6,429 nucleotides of DNA from contig JAGNOM010000163.1 of NCBI GenBank assembly GCA_017990155.1, positions 1 to 6,429 on the forward strand, given 5' to 3'. Below the pieces are notes generated by a model that made no database searches, was not told the DNA's origin, and saw only the letters and a program-made list of their open reading frames with translations. The translations under genes and the position numbers were made by a program. Numbering within the stretch: the stretch's first letter is position 1; each line of letters begins with the position of its first letter. This stretch comes from Propionivibrio sp. Its GTDB lineage: Bacteria > Pseudomonadota > Gammaproteobacteria > Burkholderiales > Rhodocyclaceae. Shown piece by piece: positions 5,860 to 6,429 of this stretch.

Positions 5860-6429
5860 ATGAAGAAGCAAATCTCGTTATTGGTCGTCGCCCTCGTCGC
5901 GGGCGTTCTGTTGTCCGGTTGCGGCAAGAAGGAAGAAGCGGCGCCGGCCGCTGCAGCGCCCGAAGCTGCACTGGCGCCAGCCGCCGCGATAGTCGTCGGT
6001 CTGGACGACAACTTCCCGCCGATGGGCTTCAAGGATGAAAAGAACGAACTCGTCGGATTCGACATCGATCTGGCCAAGGAAGCGGCCAAGCGCATCGGCC
6101 GCGAAGTGACCTTCAAGCCGATCGACTGGAGCGCCAAGGAAGCCGAATTGAGCGGCAAGCGCGTCGACGTGCTGTGGAACGGCCTGACGATCACCGAAGA
6201 GCGCAAGGCCAACATCCTGTTCACCAAGCCCTACCTTGAAAACCGCCAGATCGTGATCGTCACGGACAAGTCGGAAGTCAAGGCGAAGGCTGATCTGGCT
6301 GACAAGATCGTCGGCGTTCAGGACGGCAGCAGCGCGGTTGAAGCGGTGCAAAAAGACGAGGCGACCGCCAAGTCGATCAAGGAGCTGAAGAAGTTTGGCG
6401 ACAACGTGACGGCGCTGATGGATTTGTCG
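5860..6429 (+). CDS. Amino-acid-type ABC transporter substrate-binding lipoprotein (3' end outside window)
   Basis: The first 190 residues of a family 3 (PF00497-type) solute-binding protein are present, and the frame is still open at the window end. It starts MKKQISLLVVALVAGVLLSGC, a lipoprotein signal with lipobox LSGC and acylated Cys21. An Ala/Pro-rich tether (about 25-43) follows, then the binding domain. Typical features are VVGLDDNFPPMGF (45-57), LVGFDIDLAKEAAKRIG (64-80) and LTITEERKANILFTKPYL, in which Arg115 is the likely ligand-carboxylate contact. The ligand is probably a polar amino acid but cannot be named. The ribosome site is a weak AAGAAAGAAG. The gene begins 30 nt after uraA behind a putative terminator, so it may be a separate unit whose permease and ATPase genes lie further downstream. 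Confidence 0.92.
   Translation, partial: MKKQISLLVVALVAGVLLSGCGKKEEAAPAAAAPEAALAPAAAIVVGLDDNFPPMGFKDEKNELVGFDIDLAKEAAKRIGREVTFKPIDWSAKEAELSGKRVDVLWNGLTITEERKANILFTKPYLENRQIVIVTDKSEVKAKADLADKIVGVQDGSSAVEAVQKDEATAKSIKELKKFGDNVTALMDLS

Noticed and set aside
5448..6227. Long minus-strand open frame (259 codons) across the uraA end and the lipoprotein gene
   Set aside because: It is low-complexity, Ser/Arg/Ala-rich antisense of two clearly real plus-strand genes. GC-rich codon bias explains the open frame.
1..6429. CRISPR array, transposase, integrase, toxin-antitoxin or phage-defence genes
   Set aside because: None found. All substantial frames are accounted for by conserved housekeeping genes in consistent betaproteobacterial style.

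Overview
The window looks like core chromosome of a betaproteobacterium. Rhodocyclales-like is my best guess, from the DnaB, Bcp, PIN-PhoH and 'MKRRDFL...' transglutaminase-like proteins and their order. It is GC-rich and densely packed, with no mobile element, CRISPR array or RNA gene that I can see.

Layout, left to right. Positions 1-383 (+) are the 3' end of dnaB, the replicative helicase. Facing it is a minus-strand block. In transcription order this is a Bcp-type peroxiredoxin (3674-3210) with a near-consensus sigma70 promoter, then a PIN-PhoH ATPase (3177-1747) 32 nt further on. After a 15-bp perfect hairpin comes an exported transglutaminase-fold protein (best start TTG at 1649, end 426) that converges on dnaB. 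From the 268-nt divergent gap 3675-3942, a plus-strand operon runs the other way: upp (uracil phosphoribosyltransferase, 3943-4569) and uraA (uracil permease, 4600-5829), separated by 30 nt. A hairpin with a T7 tract overlaps the uraA stop. Another 30 nt after that stop, a lipoprotein amino-acid-type ABC solute-binding protein begins (5860) and runs off the window end.

How the genes work together. UraA imports uracil and Upp traps it as UMP using PRPP, so upp-uraA is a compact pyrimidine-salvage unit. Bcp and PIN-PhoH probably share a transcript; the functional link (peroxide defence and RNA/stress metabolism) is only an inference. The solute-binding protein may belong to a separate transporter cluster downstream.

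Most of the window is ordinary housekeeping DNA. The observation most worth following is the transglutaminase-fold protein. It keeps the family scaffold, but all three catalytic-triad positions appear substituted (Cys to Ser, His to Gln, Asp to Asn), each one base change away from the usual codon. This suggests an exported pseudoenzyme with an intact reading frame. A second point of interest is the phoH/transglutaminase junction, where a perfect extended -10 motif overlaps the phoH stop codon and is followed at once by the 15-bp hairpin.
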